Assembly: GCF_020360975.1 (NCBI RefSeq)
Contig: NW_025408674.1
Location: 124,001-188,000 of the forward strand
DNA from: Hirsutella rhossiliensis
Taxonomy: Eukaryota; Ascomycota; Sordariomycetes; Hypocreales; Ophiocordycipitaceae
Direction: 5' to 3'
Length of the DNA stretch: 64,000 bases
The translations under genes and the position numbers were made by a program. The notes below the pieces were generated by a model that was not told the origin of the DNA, made no database searches, and saw only the letters and a program-made list of their open reading frames with translations. Positions 1-13,199 of the stretch are shown here, piece after piece. Each line of letters begins with the position of its first letter. Positions within the stretch are counted from its first letter, which is position 1.

Positions 1-276
1 CGACGTGTGAAAGCATGACCTGCAAGCTACGGCGCAAGCAAAGGATAAGGGTAAAAGCTTGTCTGTGTGTGTCCTGACAGGGTGGCCGAGGCTCACCGAG
101 CAACCAAGGAAAAGAAAGAAAGAAAAAGGTCGGTTTCAGGGCTCCTGTGAAACCTCTCGCAGATGGCGCCGAGGAATCGCCTTGGGGAACCAGGGGCCCT
201 GTCAGAACCCTGCTGAGATCTAGAACGACGCCCACGCCAGGTTGCCGGGCCGCAGACTTTCTCTTTTTCCCTCACT

Positions 277-293
277 CACACACACACACACAC
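277..293. repeat. (CA)n microsatellite
   Basis: Uninterrupted CA dinucleotides in intergenic DNA; no coding context. Confidence 0.85.
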
Positions 294-1188
294 GCTCGTG
301 TGTCAAGGCCGGTCTTGAGTCTTGACACGTCGCCCTCGGCAAACTCTTGTCATGGCAGCAATGCAAGGGATGGCGATCAGGGCCGGCCGGCTTCTCCGCC
401 AAAACTCTGCCGCATGTACGTATGTATATGCATGCATGCATACTTTGGCACTCTCTGCCACGAGCCCTCTGCCTATCATGGTCTGCATCAGGTGCCTCGT
501 GGTGCCTTGTCCACGGCCGCGTCTTCCACTTGGTCGGGGCGAGTCATTGGCAATTCTCGCACGCTCGGTGTTGAAACGGCTTCTCCTGTCCTCCATGTAT
601 ACGCGTACGCAGGACCATGTAGGAGATGTATGAACGCAACGCAATACGTCTTTCTCCCCGTGACGGTAGACAGACACTCGTAGTGCATGCACACAAAGTA
701 GGCAGCGTCCAACTACAACAAACACAGAAGATTATCATCTGCCTATGTACACTAGGTAAGAAATCATCCCTCGACGGAAGGACCCGACTGACTCTCCACC
801 CGCGGCGAGGGAGAGCCCAAAGCCAGTCCATGCACGATATGGTTGGGCGGGCAAGAGGAGAAACCCAAAGCGGCCGCCTTGTCGGACACCTGCCGTCTTT
901 CTGCCAACCAGCCTGCCTGTCCCTGCCCGTGTGTGCGAAAGGCGGCTTCTCCGTGGAGCCCGCAGGACCTGCGGCATGCCAAGTCTTTTCATCCTTTTGG
1001 GTGTGTTTCCCCCCCCGGGGCCATGGGGCTCTACCTAGGCGGCGTCAGGAGGGGGGTGGAGCCATGTATGTGCATGGACGGGAGGAAACAACTTTGGCAA
1101 TGGTCGCGAGAGGGTCCAGACCTATGCTGACCCGACCCAAGGTCTTTTCCAAGGTCTTTGGAAAGGACCGTCCGTCTGTCTGTGTGAG

Positions 1189-1224
1189 TGCACATCAGGG
1201 TGCACATCAGGGTGCACAACAGGG
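1189..1224. repeat. Tandem 12-bp repeat, three copies
   Basis: The unit TGCACATCAGGG occurs twice exactly and a third time with one change (CATC to CAAC). It is one of several short intergenic triplications in the window. Confidence 0.9.
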
Positions 1225-3286
1225 TTCCCGATGGCAGCAAGCGCCGCCCGCAGACGTGCAGCCAAAAAGCGCCAGAGCCAAGTGGATTCTCCGACCCCGG
1301 TAATCTAACATGCGACTTTGTGTGCGGCGACGAGATGCCGAGCATGGGGAAGATGCAGGGCGGAGACACGTCGCCGCGTCGTCTCATTCACCATCAAGCC
1401 GTTCGGCCATGACAGGGAGTGGGCGCATCCAATGGTCTGGACCGTGCCAGGCACACGCGCACGGGGGGCCGGGAAACAGATGCAAAAAGGAAGCAAACAC
1501 CACCATGGTTTCCGCAGAGGCGCAATGCCGAACGCGCGGCAGCAGGGTCTGCGCACGTCAGGCCACGCCCGTGCCTCTGGAGAGGGGCCGAATCCAGGCA
1601 TGGCCGACGATGGCAGGAGAGGAGCCAAACTTCCCGGCTGCGTATTAATAGGCCCAAAGACACGATTGTTGAATATTGGCTTGGCATCTTTTCCCTTTGA
1701 AGCACTCTCCGTCTCGGGATTCGCAGTCCGGGGCGCGAACATGTGGAGGAGGACGGCTGCTCACATGCGCAGGGACGTAATGACTCACGATGTCAGTACG
1801 TACAGACTCACAGACAGGCACATGCAGGCTTCCAGGTTGATGAAGCCAGCATCGGTGGGTGAATGCAGGGAGGGTTTTGCGGTTGCAAGAGTAAGTGGCC
1901 GGCCGGGGTTGATCGGAGGAAATGGAGGCGTCATGTATGAAATATATCCAACGCCGCCATCATCTCGATGCAGGACGTGCGGGGACCAGCAAAGGGACGC
2001 GGAGAATGATGCAACTTGTCTGGGAGCCTCGATTGCTTTGTACAAACAACGTATACAGTAAGAGATGTGTGATCCGCGACCACTGTCCTCGACTAGCAAT
2101 TCACAAGAGCACTGCCGCAAATCGAGGCTCCGGTGCCGCATCTCGTGGCGAATAATCCATCTCGATCCCCACTGGCCACGGCGCACGTGGATTGGGCCAC
2201 GCGCAAAGTTCAGTTCGGGGGCAATGCGAGCCCCTGATGCAGTCCCTTGGAGAGATCAGCGATCGCAGCACAACACGTCTTCGAGGTTTCGCGCCGGGCA
2301 CTTTGAGCCGGCGGGCAAGAAAGAGAAAGAGTCGCATCCAATGCTCCGTATCGCGATCTCATCTTGTGAATCGCGGGCCGCATCGAGAACGGACCCCCGT
2401 GCCGAGGGGGATAAACATGGCCGCCTGGGCCACATCGGGACGGCCATGGTGTCAAAACGGGGAATGTCCGTGGCAAGGAGACAGCGAGAGATGGCCAAGC
2501 GACGCGGGGTGTGCCTTTGTTCTCGTTTGCCCTGCGGCGCCTTGGTCACCGGCCCTGGCCGTCATGTGCAGGCATCCATTGTCCGATCAGCGGGAGAAGC
2601 GTGCTATCCAAGGGAGCGAGGGGGAGCCCGCCGATCAGCCATTGTTTAGGGACTCGGTGCATCGTCGATGTGTACAATACTGCACAGGAGATGGACGACA
2701 CTTGATTCATTCAGCAGCAGGAGACTGGCCGTGCGCTTCTCCCCCCCCACGCCCATCTTCAACAAGGCCATCCCGCCCTCGCCTGGCAAGGCGCAGTGGC
2801 GAGGGAGCACAGACGCAAGGCCGGATATGTGGCAAGAAAATGAAAAAAAAAATATTAAAGTTGCGCCGGGCTAGCCAAGTCGTCGCCGTCGCCGTCCGCC
2901 CGCCCCCCACGGGATCCGAGCATCGGGGCTCCGAGCCTCTCTACTGAATCGCCGGGCTGACGGAGTCGCCAGCGCATGTGCTGCTGCAGAGAGTTTGTGC
3001 CATCGGGGCCCGTTGGTCCGATTCGGGGCAAACTGGCCCGATGCTCGTTGACCCCCCCGTCTTGTTGGCGGGCGACGCTCCAAAAGGGGGAGCCAAAGTG
3101 CTTTTTCCCTCTTGATGACTCGATGCCGGCCGAAAGCTGCCCTGCGAACACGGCCGTGGTGGTGCTCCGGATCGGGGATTCGCAGGGCCATCAGGAGCTG
3201 CCGATGGAGCTAAGCCCCCCCTGGGCGCCGGCCTCTAACCGTTGGCTTCCTTCGATTCTTCTTTGGCATTCCACTTAGCTGCATGA

Positions 3287-3337
3287 GCATCGTCTACAGG
3301 CAAGCATCGTCTACAGGCAAGCATCGTCTACAGGCAT
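3287..3337. repeat. Tandem 17-bp repeat, three copies
   Basis: The unit GCATCGTCTACAGGCAA is repeated head to tail three times, the last copy ending in GCATG instead of GCAAG. It lies about 120 bp before the TGTAC microsatellite. Confidence 0.92.
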
Positions 3338-3456
3338 GCACGGCAGCCAACAGGGGGTGGTGGTGGCTGCTCCCATAGATGCATACGGGCCTTTGCCGGG
3401 CCCACCCCCCCCCCCCCCCCTTTGCCCCCTTTGCTCTGCTCTCCAGGCCAACTACG

Positions 3457-3540
3457 GTACTGTACTGTGCTATACTGTGCTGTGCTGTGCTGTGCTGTGC
3501 TGTACTGTCCTGTCCTGTACTGTACTGTACTGTACTGTAT
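3457..3540. repeat. (TACTG/TGCTG)n pentanucleotide microsatellite
   Basis: A run of alternating GTACT and GTGCT pentamers that is part perfect and part interrupted. A shorter echo, TACAGTACTGTACTGTAC, lies near 3795-3812. GTAC-rich self-complementary units like these could form hairpins. Confidence 0.88.
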
Positions 3541-6190
3541 CCTCCGAATCCACGTTATCGAGACAGCAGCTTGCGTGTTGCCTCGTCGTCGGCAAACGTC
3601 TCGCACGGCTGCTCACAACATGTCTGTCTACATGCCCCCTTGCGACGTGTCCTCGACCTGAGTTCCGTGCTGGCGTGGGCATCTTGCGTCTCGAGACCGC
3701 GCGGCGCGGCGCAGGCTGGGCTCAGGATGACGGCCGTGACTCACAAGCATCTTGGTCAGCACCATCAAGCCGTCTTGACAGCCCGGGCTCATGGTACAGT
3801 ACTGTACTGTACATACATATAGACGGAGCAGGTCGGGCAGTTGACTGCCCAGGATCCAAGCATGGCTCGCACATCGCTCGACGACGCGCCCGGCTCGTCA
3901 CGAGTCCATGTTATATCCGAGCATACTGTACCTGCTCTCACGCACTACAGTATACATATGTACATTCATACATTCATACATACATACACCCATGCCCCCA
4001 TCCATCCACACTCAGACACTCACCAAGATGACGGCTCGTACGTTTGCCTGCTGCCTGTGCCACGACCGCTGCTCCCCTCTCACCGCGCTCCTCCTTGTCG
4101 TCGTCGTGCCCGATCCATGACGCGACCGGCATGCACTCCCCTCTCGGCATCCGATGTCGTTGCATCCCCATGGTCGCGTCCCGCTCCGTGTAAATTGGCT
4201 TCATGCAGTCGCGAACCGGCTGAATCGCATGAGCATCAAATCTGCCGCTGGCAAGGCTGAGTCTTCTTTGTTTTTGTACTTTAATCTCTTATTTTCCTCT
4301 GCACAAATGCTCCGTTCGGCCGGTATGTAGGTATGTAGGTGTAGCGCAGCGGGATAATAAGCATTCAAGACAGCTAGAGACATGACTTGCAAAATGCCTT
4401 GTATCACGCACACCCCTTCCACCCCCCTCAACTACCGGTACTGCCTCGTAGACCTGACCAACAAGGCCGGTCCCGGTTACTCCCCTTGGTCTCGCGGCCG
4501 TCGACTTTTTTCGCCCTCTCTCCCCCTTTCGGCTTTCGAGATGGCCCCCAAGGGCCCAAGGGGTTTCACGGACAAGTCAGTAAAAATGCCTCGAAACAAT
4601 CGGCTTCGCAAACCGGGGCCGGCCAACTTGACGAAACAAAGCCTCGCTCGCCCTCTCTCCAGAGGTTGCCGCAGACGGGCAGACGGGCTGACGGGCTGAC
4701 GGGGCGGGTCTGACGGGCCAGGCCAGATGTGCCGAGAGTCCGCTGCAGCAAAAGTCAATAACCCACTGAAGAAACAGGCCGTCGTGAGTACGGTAGCGCT
4801 CGCCCTCCCTCGCCTTTTTACTTCGCGCGGTAGGGCCACGCCCCTTGCGCTCTCTCCGCCGTCCTAGGCCTCCGGTCCATCCGCAGTTTGACGGGTCCAC
4901 ATGCGATCCTGGCTGGCTATTGACATTACATTTACAGTACAGAGTACACGCGCGCAACAGGGACCCTTTGCATCAGCCATGGCTGCCGCAAGTGAGGGTG
5001 GTGATGGAGGTGATGGAGGTGCCCTGGACCATTTGCCTCTGCCGCCAACACGATGGGGGCTTCCTTGTCGAGAGACTCATGGTCACAAAGGCCGAGACGA
5101 CCCTCTTTGCCCGCTCGGTGAAACTCTCGACGCCTGCTTGACTTGAGTGCACCGTGATTGCGACCAGAGTCAAAAACACCCGGAAAGGTCTCTCCCCAAC
5201 AGACAGCTTAGCTTGACTTTGGAGGCAGGGCCAGTTGGGCTTCTTCTCCACGGAGCTGGGCTGGGGAACCATCCTCGGTGAACTCTCTCTCCTTGTGCCT
5301 GGCTGCGAGGTGACTCTGTGTACCGGGCACTTGGATGCCCCGCGCGCCGCGGCCTGCCGAGCCTGTACTCAATACAGTTCCTGGGCATCTCCGGGCCTGT
5401 TCTCGCGCACGCCCTGCCCCTTTAGTTGCATGAAACCCGATGCCCAACTCAAATCCCACTCCTGCGACGCCTGGACAAGGTTCCAGGCAGATGCATACAG
5501 CGTGCTACGGCACTGCGGCACAGAGACGGGCGTCCCGCTACATACATACACACATACATGCTATCATCGTCGATCAAGCCGCCCACCCCCTACGCGTGGA
5601 TCCCACGCTCGCCGCTGCCACACCCCCCCCCGACCATGCCTGCCAATGCCCAGCAGCCCAGGCAGCCTAGACTTGGCCAATCTAGCAGTGCGCAACGGCT
5701 CAAGCCCAAGCGTTCCCTCCCTTCCGCCTCTTCGCTTCAACCTCTTTGTTGAACAGGCCCAATCCCTTCCGCACATACAGGCATACATACAGGCACACGC
5801 CCCCTCCTTGCGCCCCGCCGACTCTCCCCCTCTCTCTCTCTTTCTCTCTTGTTGCTCTTCCCACGATATATATCAACCCGGACGCCGCGCGACACTCTCC
5901 CCCGCAGATCCTTGACAAGACCGACCCGGCAATATCCACCACTACCACGGATACGCATATCCACCCTCAGTCACAGCCGAACAGCTCCCAGTTCCAGGCC
6001 GTTTACGAGTCATAAATCTGTCGGCCCCTTCCCCATCCATCAGCTGGCCAACGTCCCCTCTTCGAAACGACCACCCGACTCGAGCCATACTATATCCCGT
6101 CGCCCTGCCGCCTCCGCGTCTTCCTCGATCCCGTCCTCCAGCTCTCTCATCTACCACACACAACAAACAGAACCCAGACACATCTTCACC

Positions 6191-6487
6191 ATGCCCAGCA
6201 AACTCTTTGGGTCTCCCTCCTCCTCATCCACCTCGTCCTCTTCTTCGGCCTCTTCTTCCGACTCGGACCTCACCACCGACGCTTCCTCCGCCTCCTTCCG
6301 TCACAGCATGGAGACGGCCACGAGACGGCCTCGTGCCATTGCCTCGGTCGAGGTGCTGCGCTGCATGCGCTGTGCCCGAGCTGTCGAGACGACTTCGACC
6401 GACGACATCAGCACCATGGGCATGGTCCGCATCGCCCACAACCTCTACTACTGCCAACGTTGCGCCAAGATGGTGGGCTACAAATAA
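6191..6487 (+). CDS. Small Ser-rich protein with C-terminal CxxC...CxxC zinc ribbon
   Basis: Single-exon gene of 98 residues. The first ~40 residues are almost all Ser, Thr and Asp and look disordered. The C-terminal half carries two CxxC pairs, CMRC near residue 59 and CQRC near 91, about 30 residues apart, and ends in AKMVGYK: a probable four-cysteine zinc ribbon. The start at 6191 is in good context (CACC before ATG) and follows a long pyrimidine-rich leader; the frame is open further upstream, but that part is low-complexity and has no likely start. The tidy C-terminal module suggests a conserved fungal hypothetical protein. Function unknown; binding to nucleic acid or protein through the ribbon is inference only. 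Confidence 0.75.
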   Translation: MPSKLFGSPSSSSTSSSSSASSSDSDLTTDASSASFRHSMETATRRPRAIASVEVLRCMRCARAVETTSTDDISTMGMVRIAHNLYYCQRCAKMVGYK

Positions 6488-9400
6488 GGGGACGCGCCTG
6501 CCACCATCCACGGACAGCAACATCTGATGACGATGACGACTTCTTCCTCCTCCTCCTCCTCCTATCTCACACCACGGCATGCACGACAACTTGTTGCGTG
6601 TTGCTGGTGCATTGATGAAACGCGCGCACGAGAATGCTCTTTCCAGCGAATCAAAACTTGTGATACCCCCCTTTTGGAGCAGCCACGGACTTCTCCAGTC
6701 ACGCCGCTGCGTGAACGCCCCGAGCAACTGCAGGTTACTTCTTCACGACAATCAGGCGTCGGGCCTAGAGGCCTTTGTCGCAGCCGGCAGCCGGGAATGT
6801 CTTGTACCCAAGACATGCGCACGCGATTCGCAACCTCACCTTTCGCCGTCTACGGACCTCTCGCCTTGTTTCCTCCCAGGTGCACAGTTGCGAGAGGAAT
6901 TGTTTGCTGTCGGGACGAACTGATGCCGTCACTTTCTGAACGCCGAGACATATCGAGGGACCATTGACAGCGCCCGCTCGTCCGCCCTGTCGAACTTCGC
7001 CCGACCTCCCACCCTTGGGGACCATGGGAGTCGAGAGGGAAACGGTCAATGTGCCGCCGGACGCGCAAGCACACGGCTTCTCATCTACGCCCCGAGTGTA
7101 CCCCGCAACCAATGCATTGTGGGAACCTTCAGTTGTGCCAGAGCTGCGACGACATCGGCTGCCGCGGTCCCGGCCAACCTTTCATTTCTTGTTTCATTTT
7201 TTATTATATCTGGTTCTTCTTCCACACTTTTCCATTATTCCACTGGCTGGGGCTTGCATGACCACGGCACGGAAAGGCCGTGTGTATAAGAGATTTTACA
7301 CAACCAGGGGTAGATGCCTCTGCTCCTGGTGCCACAGGCGATTGGCATATCGGAGCTCAACACACTGCTGGCAACGAGCCGTCTCGAGAACGCAACGTTG
7401 CGCCGGTCACGATCATGTCCCTGTCGATCGATCACAAAAGGCAACTGCATATTGCCAGTGTCTTTGGTAGGATGTACCGACGAACCGGCAGCCACACATG
7501 GCGGTGCTGGGCATGACGGCAGGGTGCGACAGGCAGGACGCGCCGAGCCGGAGACGGTACGCTTTCCGGCGGTACGAGATGTAGCGGGCTACCATTTGCT
7601 GGGGCCAAGTCACTGCATGTCAGGGGTTCCCGGAGATGTTGCAGCGCAAGCCACGCGAGGCCGAGCCAATGGCGATCAAGGGCCACGGCACTCCGTGGGC
7701 TGTTCGTATTATGGCCTTGGTTGAGAACGGGGTAACTTTGCATGTAGCAGAAATAGAAGACCATTTTCCCATCTACCGTTTACACTGCCTCAGTGCATCT
7801 CCGCAGCTCGCAAAACTGTCAAGGCACTCTACTGCACAGCCCAATGCCCCGTAGGGCGCCGTGGCTTAGGCATGACTCTTGTTGGCTTGACTTGGCCAAT
7901 TTCTCCAGAAGCTTGTGGGCCTCGAATGGACTACGCTTAAAGGGCTCCAACCGGGGCGGGTGACTGTTGTCATGATCGGTCAAACTTTGCTTTGCTTTGT
8001 TGTTTATATCTCCTCCGTCTTGGCGCTTCTGGCCACCTCGAGTCCCTGCTGCGCCCCAACGAGAAAGATGCGCGACGAAAATACGGAGCATGCACAGTCG
8101 GCGCAATGGGCATGAAGCAGCGTCGGGAATGCAGCGATTGCGATTGGCCTGAGGTTTTTTTTTTTCATTCACCTCGTGCCTTGGCACAGGGATGGAGGGT
8201 CCTCCGGTCCGGCATGGCCCTGAAGAAAGTCGTGAAACAGCGCGTGACTCGGTGGGCCGCGACAATACGGTAGAGTAGTCAGAAGGGGGGGAGGCCTGCG
8301 ATAGAAAGAGTTGTTTCATGCACGTTCACATGGGCGCGATTCAACACCGGGGTTCTGTTTGTTGTTTTGGGATGCCCGCTATTCTTCCTTCTTCTTCTTT
8401 TTGTTCCCTGGGAGTTTCTATGGTGTTGTGGAGGGTGCGAATTGTGTTTTTTTTTTTTGCATGATGATGGCTGGACCTGGCCCCTGTGCCGGGAGGAAGA
8501 GACCATTGCTACGTAGAATCCATGTGAATATAATGCACGAGATGGATCACATGGCTAGTGATCCTGTTCCCGGTTCCGTGCCAGCCTAGAAACGAGGTGG
8601 AAGACTGACTTGTCCGGCCCACTGCCGGGCGCTGCCATGGCCAGGATACCTGGGCTGGCTTTGGGCAGGGAAGAGGGGCCATTGACCACTATGCGAGAGG
8701 GCAAGATATCGTCGTTTTTTTTTCTTTTCTTCTTGTTTGTTGTCGCCCACGTCGCGAGTTATCCTCAGTAGGGAGACGGCCGGTGGACTGAGCGGGCATC
8801 ATGGCTCCCCCTCGGCTCTTGGCAATGGCTTCCCGTGCCGCCGCAGAGACCACGACAGTATGTATGCATGCATCTGCGTGGTGATGGCACCCCCACGTCA
8901 CTCGCGGTATCGTCGGATGCCGTGACGGGTCTAAACCTCATTCTGCCTCCGTGGGGGCTGCTGTCTCCACGGCTTGCCTTGGACCCTGAGGAATGGCACC
9001 ATAGTAGGCCGGTGTAAGAATCACATACAAGCATGTGCACGTCCCTGTTCGGGGCCGGCGGGCTTTGCGCGGGAAAAGAGGGCGGGAGAGAGGATGAGGG
9101 TGGAAAATGACCAAGGCTGGACATGAAAGGGGGCACGAGGTGGGGGGTGCTCGAGTCAACAACCGCCAAGCTTCCAAGCTCACCATTGCAAAATGTGAGT
9201 TTCGTCTCAGCCCGTTTTCCCTTTTTTGGTGGTCAAGGACCATGACAAGCCCGGCCGTGGGTGGCCGGCCGTGGGCCGACCGGTCCGGCCGGAGAAAGGC
9301 GGTGCGGGGGACCGGAGCCGTAGATCCGCGCGGGTGCCGATAGCCACGGCACGGCGGCCAGATGCCTGCATGACACCTGCTCCTTGACGCACATGGATGC

Positions 9401-11407
9401 AGCGTGTCAGGCCTATCTCTCGCGCGAGCGGGCCGAGAGGAGCCAGTGCCCGTCTACCCACCCTTTGACAAGGCCCGAGACGAGGATGCCGCACTACCGC
9501 TCGCCGTGTGTGCATTTTGCATGTGCTGTGACAAGTTCTGTATTACTCCGTACATACATGAATCTGTAGGTTGGCGTGGTGGGGGGATTCAACTTTCAGC
9601 CGCGGAATGACGGCGGCAGCCCGGAGCTTGGCTTGTCCTGTATGTACGTGCGCAAACAAGTTTCTGGCCTCGTATGCATGCACGCCTGCCGGACCTGAAT
9701 ATGTATGTTCGATGCGTGCATCTGCTTCTACGTATGTATGTATGTATCTATGGCTGCCCGTCAGCCATAGACATCTCGTCTCCTGCCCCACCGGCCCGAT
9801 CTAGCCAGTTCCATACATGTACGCGTCCTGACCGACCCCCCCAACATGAAGCCATCGCCAAAGTTCTTCAAAGCTGTGTCTCACCCACTTGCAGCCCTCC
9901 CCCACTTGGCTTCCTCCAGACTGCTGGCGCAATGCGGCGGTGAGCCAATGCATGTTCCTTTTTTCCGCAACGTGTCGTACTTTTGGGCGTGCACATGTTC
10001 ATACATCCATACATACATACGCGAGCGGCAGGGGAGAGAGAGCGCGACTTGGCACGTAGCAGCCATGTCATTGTCCACCTTGCTGCGCTGCACAGGACAC
10101 GGCGGCATGGCGTCGGTATGGGGCCCGTCGGGCATGGCGCGGGACGGAAATGGAAGCCTGATTGTGTATACTGTATGTACGGATCATGTCGCAGATAGGG
10201 AGGGGCTTAGGGACACTGTCTTGGTGCAGAAGAAGCCGTCAACACCAACACCGAGACCACGGCGATATCACAGACACGCGACGCACAGCACGAATGAAGC
10301 CCCCCCCCCCAATGCGCGTCGTGCCAGAAGCACGTTGCGCAGGGCCGCATATCCACCTCACCCATCCCCCACGAAAACCCATGAAGGAAAGGAAGAAAGA
10401 AGCAAAAACGGGCGCATCTCCACCGGCAGTAAACCGACGCAGAAGACTCTGGAATCGGAAATCTTACGTCGCCATGTCGTCATCCCGTGCCTGCCCCGCC
10501 TGACCTCATCGCGCATCCCCCTCGTTCCTCTCCAGCGACACGCGCCCTTTTTTTCCTTGCTTTTTCACTGGCCTGGCCTGTCACCTTGTTTTTTTCCCCC
10601 CGAGACGCAGGGTCTCACGCGAAATCCGTCCCGAGAAAGAGGGGGCGTGTGGCTCGGAGATGCAATTACAGAGGCTTCCTTTTGCCTTGGCTTGTCCCCT
10701 CACTCCCCTCCCCCGGCCTTTTGGGGGGTGTTAAAGGGAGGGAGGGGGAGGCTGCAGGCTGGGCTGAGGGTCTACTTTGCGAGTGTGCATGTGTGTGTGC
10801 TGGCTGCCGTGGAGGAGAGTGTGTCGATGTCGTTATTGGTGATGGTGGGGGGAGTGCTGGCGATGATGGTTCTGGTATGCCTCACCCGATACGAAGTGCT
10901 GTTACGCGCAAAAGCCGTGCTCGTGGACTAGACGGCTGTCGATCGATGAGGGATCTCAAGATGTCCACGTCGCATTGAGCAAGATGGCCCAAGCTACTCA
11001 AGATCGGAGATCGGACGCCGATCATGGCCTACATCCAAGTTCCCGGTCTGGGAGACGAGCATCAGGCATGTCCATCTACATCAGAGACGGCCAAGCACAT
11101 CTTGTCGTCAAGAAAGAAGACTGTTTCGGCAGTGTGTCCTGCAGGACCTTCTCCTCTCATCCAGAAGGAAGTCTTTATTCATGCACGTGCTCTGTTCAGA
11201 GTATGCGGCATCGATTCAACCAACCCCAAAACGCCATCCGTCGCATGTCATGTACTCCTCGATCCCCAAAGCTCGGTCAAGTATGCATGATCGTCGCCCT
11301 TATTGCATGCAGCTTGCAAGTCGTAACCCCCCCCCTTTTGTCCGCCGGCACCATTGATATCCATCCCCTTATCTCTCCCCCCCTCTCTCGTGACGACGTA
11401 CGGCAGC
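6488..11407. other. Gene-free stretch
   Basis: No supportable gene. It begins with a short TCC/TCT run (6540-6560), presumably the 3' UTR of the zinc-ribbon gene. CATA/GTAT tetranucleotide microsatellites lie near 9730-9750 and 10003-10020. The longest open frame (9846-10931, +) has no domain and low-complexity composition and is not accepted. The right end (about 11300-11407) is the 3' flank of PRI2. Confidence 0.55.
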
Positions 11408-13107
11408 TCAGCTCTCCTCCATCTTGACGTCGCTGTCCTTGCCCAGGTTCTTGAGCAGATAGCTCCGCTTAAAGTACTCGTTGGGGTGGGCTATCGTCTC
11501 GAGCTGGTTCGACGTCATGATGGCTTCGTCCTTGGCCTTCTTGATCTCGGCCTTGTGGAGATGCTCAAACACACTGTCACTCTGTCAGAAAGGACCCTCC
11601 AGCATGGGAGAGGAGGGGTAAAGAAGGGGCGACCAACCGATTGCACGCCATGTGGTACTTTGTGCTGTCCTTGTCCTCCTTGACGCCCTGCAGCACCGAC
11701 CGGTCTGCCACGCCCATCTGCTGCAGCAGGGCCGTCAGGTTCTCCAGGCTAAAGTGCCGGTAGGGGCACCCGTGGGCCTCTCCCGGCCCGGGCGGGTGCT
11801 CCGTCAGGATCTTCTGGCAGCTAAAGGGGCTGTAGCCGCCGCCCCTGCGGTTCGCGTCGCCGCCCACGTCGCCGTAGGCGTGCCGCACGTTGTACCGGTA
11901 CTCCTTGTTGAAGGTGTCATCCGTCACCTTGTGGAACCCGCTGCGCCAGAAGACGAGGCACTCCTCCAGGTTGAGCCCCATGCCCTTGAGGAAGAGCGTG
12001 TACTGCAGCCGGCCGTAGTGCTTGAGGTGCGCGTCGCGCCGCAGCGTCCGGTGCAGGTGTGACATGCACGCCGGGAAGTGCTGCGACAGCTTGTCCACGT
12101 TGGCCGCCGTCATCTGGGCCCCCGCCGGCGCCGACGAGTCCGACGCGTAGGCCGAGTCCGGCGTGACGAAGTTCTTGGAGAGGTGGTTGAGGATTGGCGT
12201 GAGTCGGTCGTCCTCGTCCAGCCGTGGCAGCGCACGCGCCGTCAGCTGTGCGCCGCGTTAGCCCGCTGCTCTTGCTCCCAACACTCCGGCGTCCCTGCTT
12301 ACCTCGAGTTGTCGCTCGAGTCGCGAGGAAAACTCGGCGACAACCATGCTCGACTGCTCCCGGCCCGGGACAAAGGCCTTTCCGGCCTTGAGAAAGACGC
12401 GGCGCTGCTCCACCAGGTCCGGCACCCGGCCCCAGTCGACCTTGAACCAGGTCTCGTCCACGTCGGCGTTGTTGTTGCTCTTCTTGGGACCCGCCACGGC
12501 CGCCAGCTCGGCCGCGTGCTCGCGCCGCTCGTCGTCGGTCACGGGCTCCCACCAGTCTAGGTCGAGGCTTGACACAAAGGCGGACCGCTCGTTGAGGTCG
12601 TCGTTGTTGAAGCGCAGCCGGAACAGCATCGTCTCAAGGCGGTTGAAGCGGCGGCGCAGGTCTTCGGTCGAGGCAAACGCCAGCCGCAGGATAAAGTGGC
12701 TGTAGTGGTCCTTTTGCCGCTGCGCAAACAGCTTTGTCGAGGCCGAGCTGTTGGTCTCGAGGGGCAGGAACTTGTCGAGGGCCGGCTTGATGTGGACGGC
12801 CGTCTCGGCGGGCGACTTGTTGCGATACGAGCACGCCTCGAGCTCGGCCAAGACTGGAGATGGTGGGCAAGGGTCAGCTCTCCCGCGGCCGCCTTTTTCT
12901 TTGCTCGTCAAACGGACCTCTCAGCCTGTCAATGGCCCATTGCTCAAACTGCTCGAGCGTAATGTCGGCCGTGGGCGCGTCCGTGTAGAAGTTGAGGCGG
13001 TGCGGATACTCGGCGTCCTTGTACAGGGGCGTCGCAAACTGCTTCTTGCGGTGGTCAATGACATTGCGCCTTTTGGGGTCGATGCGGTTGTGGTCGTGTC
13101 GCAGCAT
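11408..13107 (-). CDS. PRI2: DNA primase large subunit (PRI2/PriL)
   Basis: Large subunit of the primase heterodimer in the DNA polymerase alpha-primase complex, which makes RNA primers in the nucleus at S phase. Model: exons 13107-12918, 12853-12303, 12245-11638 and 11573-11408 (three introns of 57-64 nt), 504 residues, close to the yeast protein. The C-terminal Fe-S domain is complete: the four cluster cysteines fall at about C307 (PACMSHL), C390 (FSCQKI), C407 (HGCPYRH) and C448 (MACNRVFE), the last joined to its motif only after removal of intron 3. The N-terminal helical part contains the LEACSYRNK stretch typical of the family. The ATG at 13107 is the first in frame. It is transcribed away from the F-box gene; the short shared upstream region carries MluI-box-like sites. 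I see no damage. Assignment to the family is very sure; exon borders rest on splice signals and protein continuity. Confidence 0.95.
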
Positions 13108-13199
13108 CCTGTCTGATCCTCTTCGGTTCCGTGGCCGCGAGGCTGTCGATTTCGAGAGGGGGTTCGTGGAGATTGGATGCTGGGGTGAGCGTCGAGAAG

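Larger units (their letters stand above)
1..6190. other. Gene-free stretch and leader of the zinc-ribbon gene
   Basis: I see no supportable protein gene here. The many open frames overlap on both strands, are rich in Arg, Pro, Ser and His, and show no recognisable domain, which is what GC-rich non-coding fungal DNA gives. The stretch holds microsatellites (CA, CATA/TACA and TGTAC types), two short tandem triplications listed separately, and homopolymer C runs near 3408. The last few hundred bases before 6191 are pyrimidine-rich (for example 5820-5860), as is common in fungal promoters and 5' leaders. Confidence 0.6.

Noticed and set aside
9846..10931. 361-codon open frame on the + strand
   Set aside because: No domain, His/Arg/Pro-rich mixed composition, microsatellite inside, and overlapping frames in other phases; typical of GC-rich non-coding DNA.
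12078..12560. 160-codon + frame across PRI2
   Set aside because: Antisense shadow of PRI2 exons and crosses its intron.
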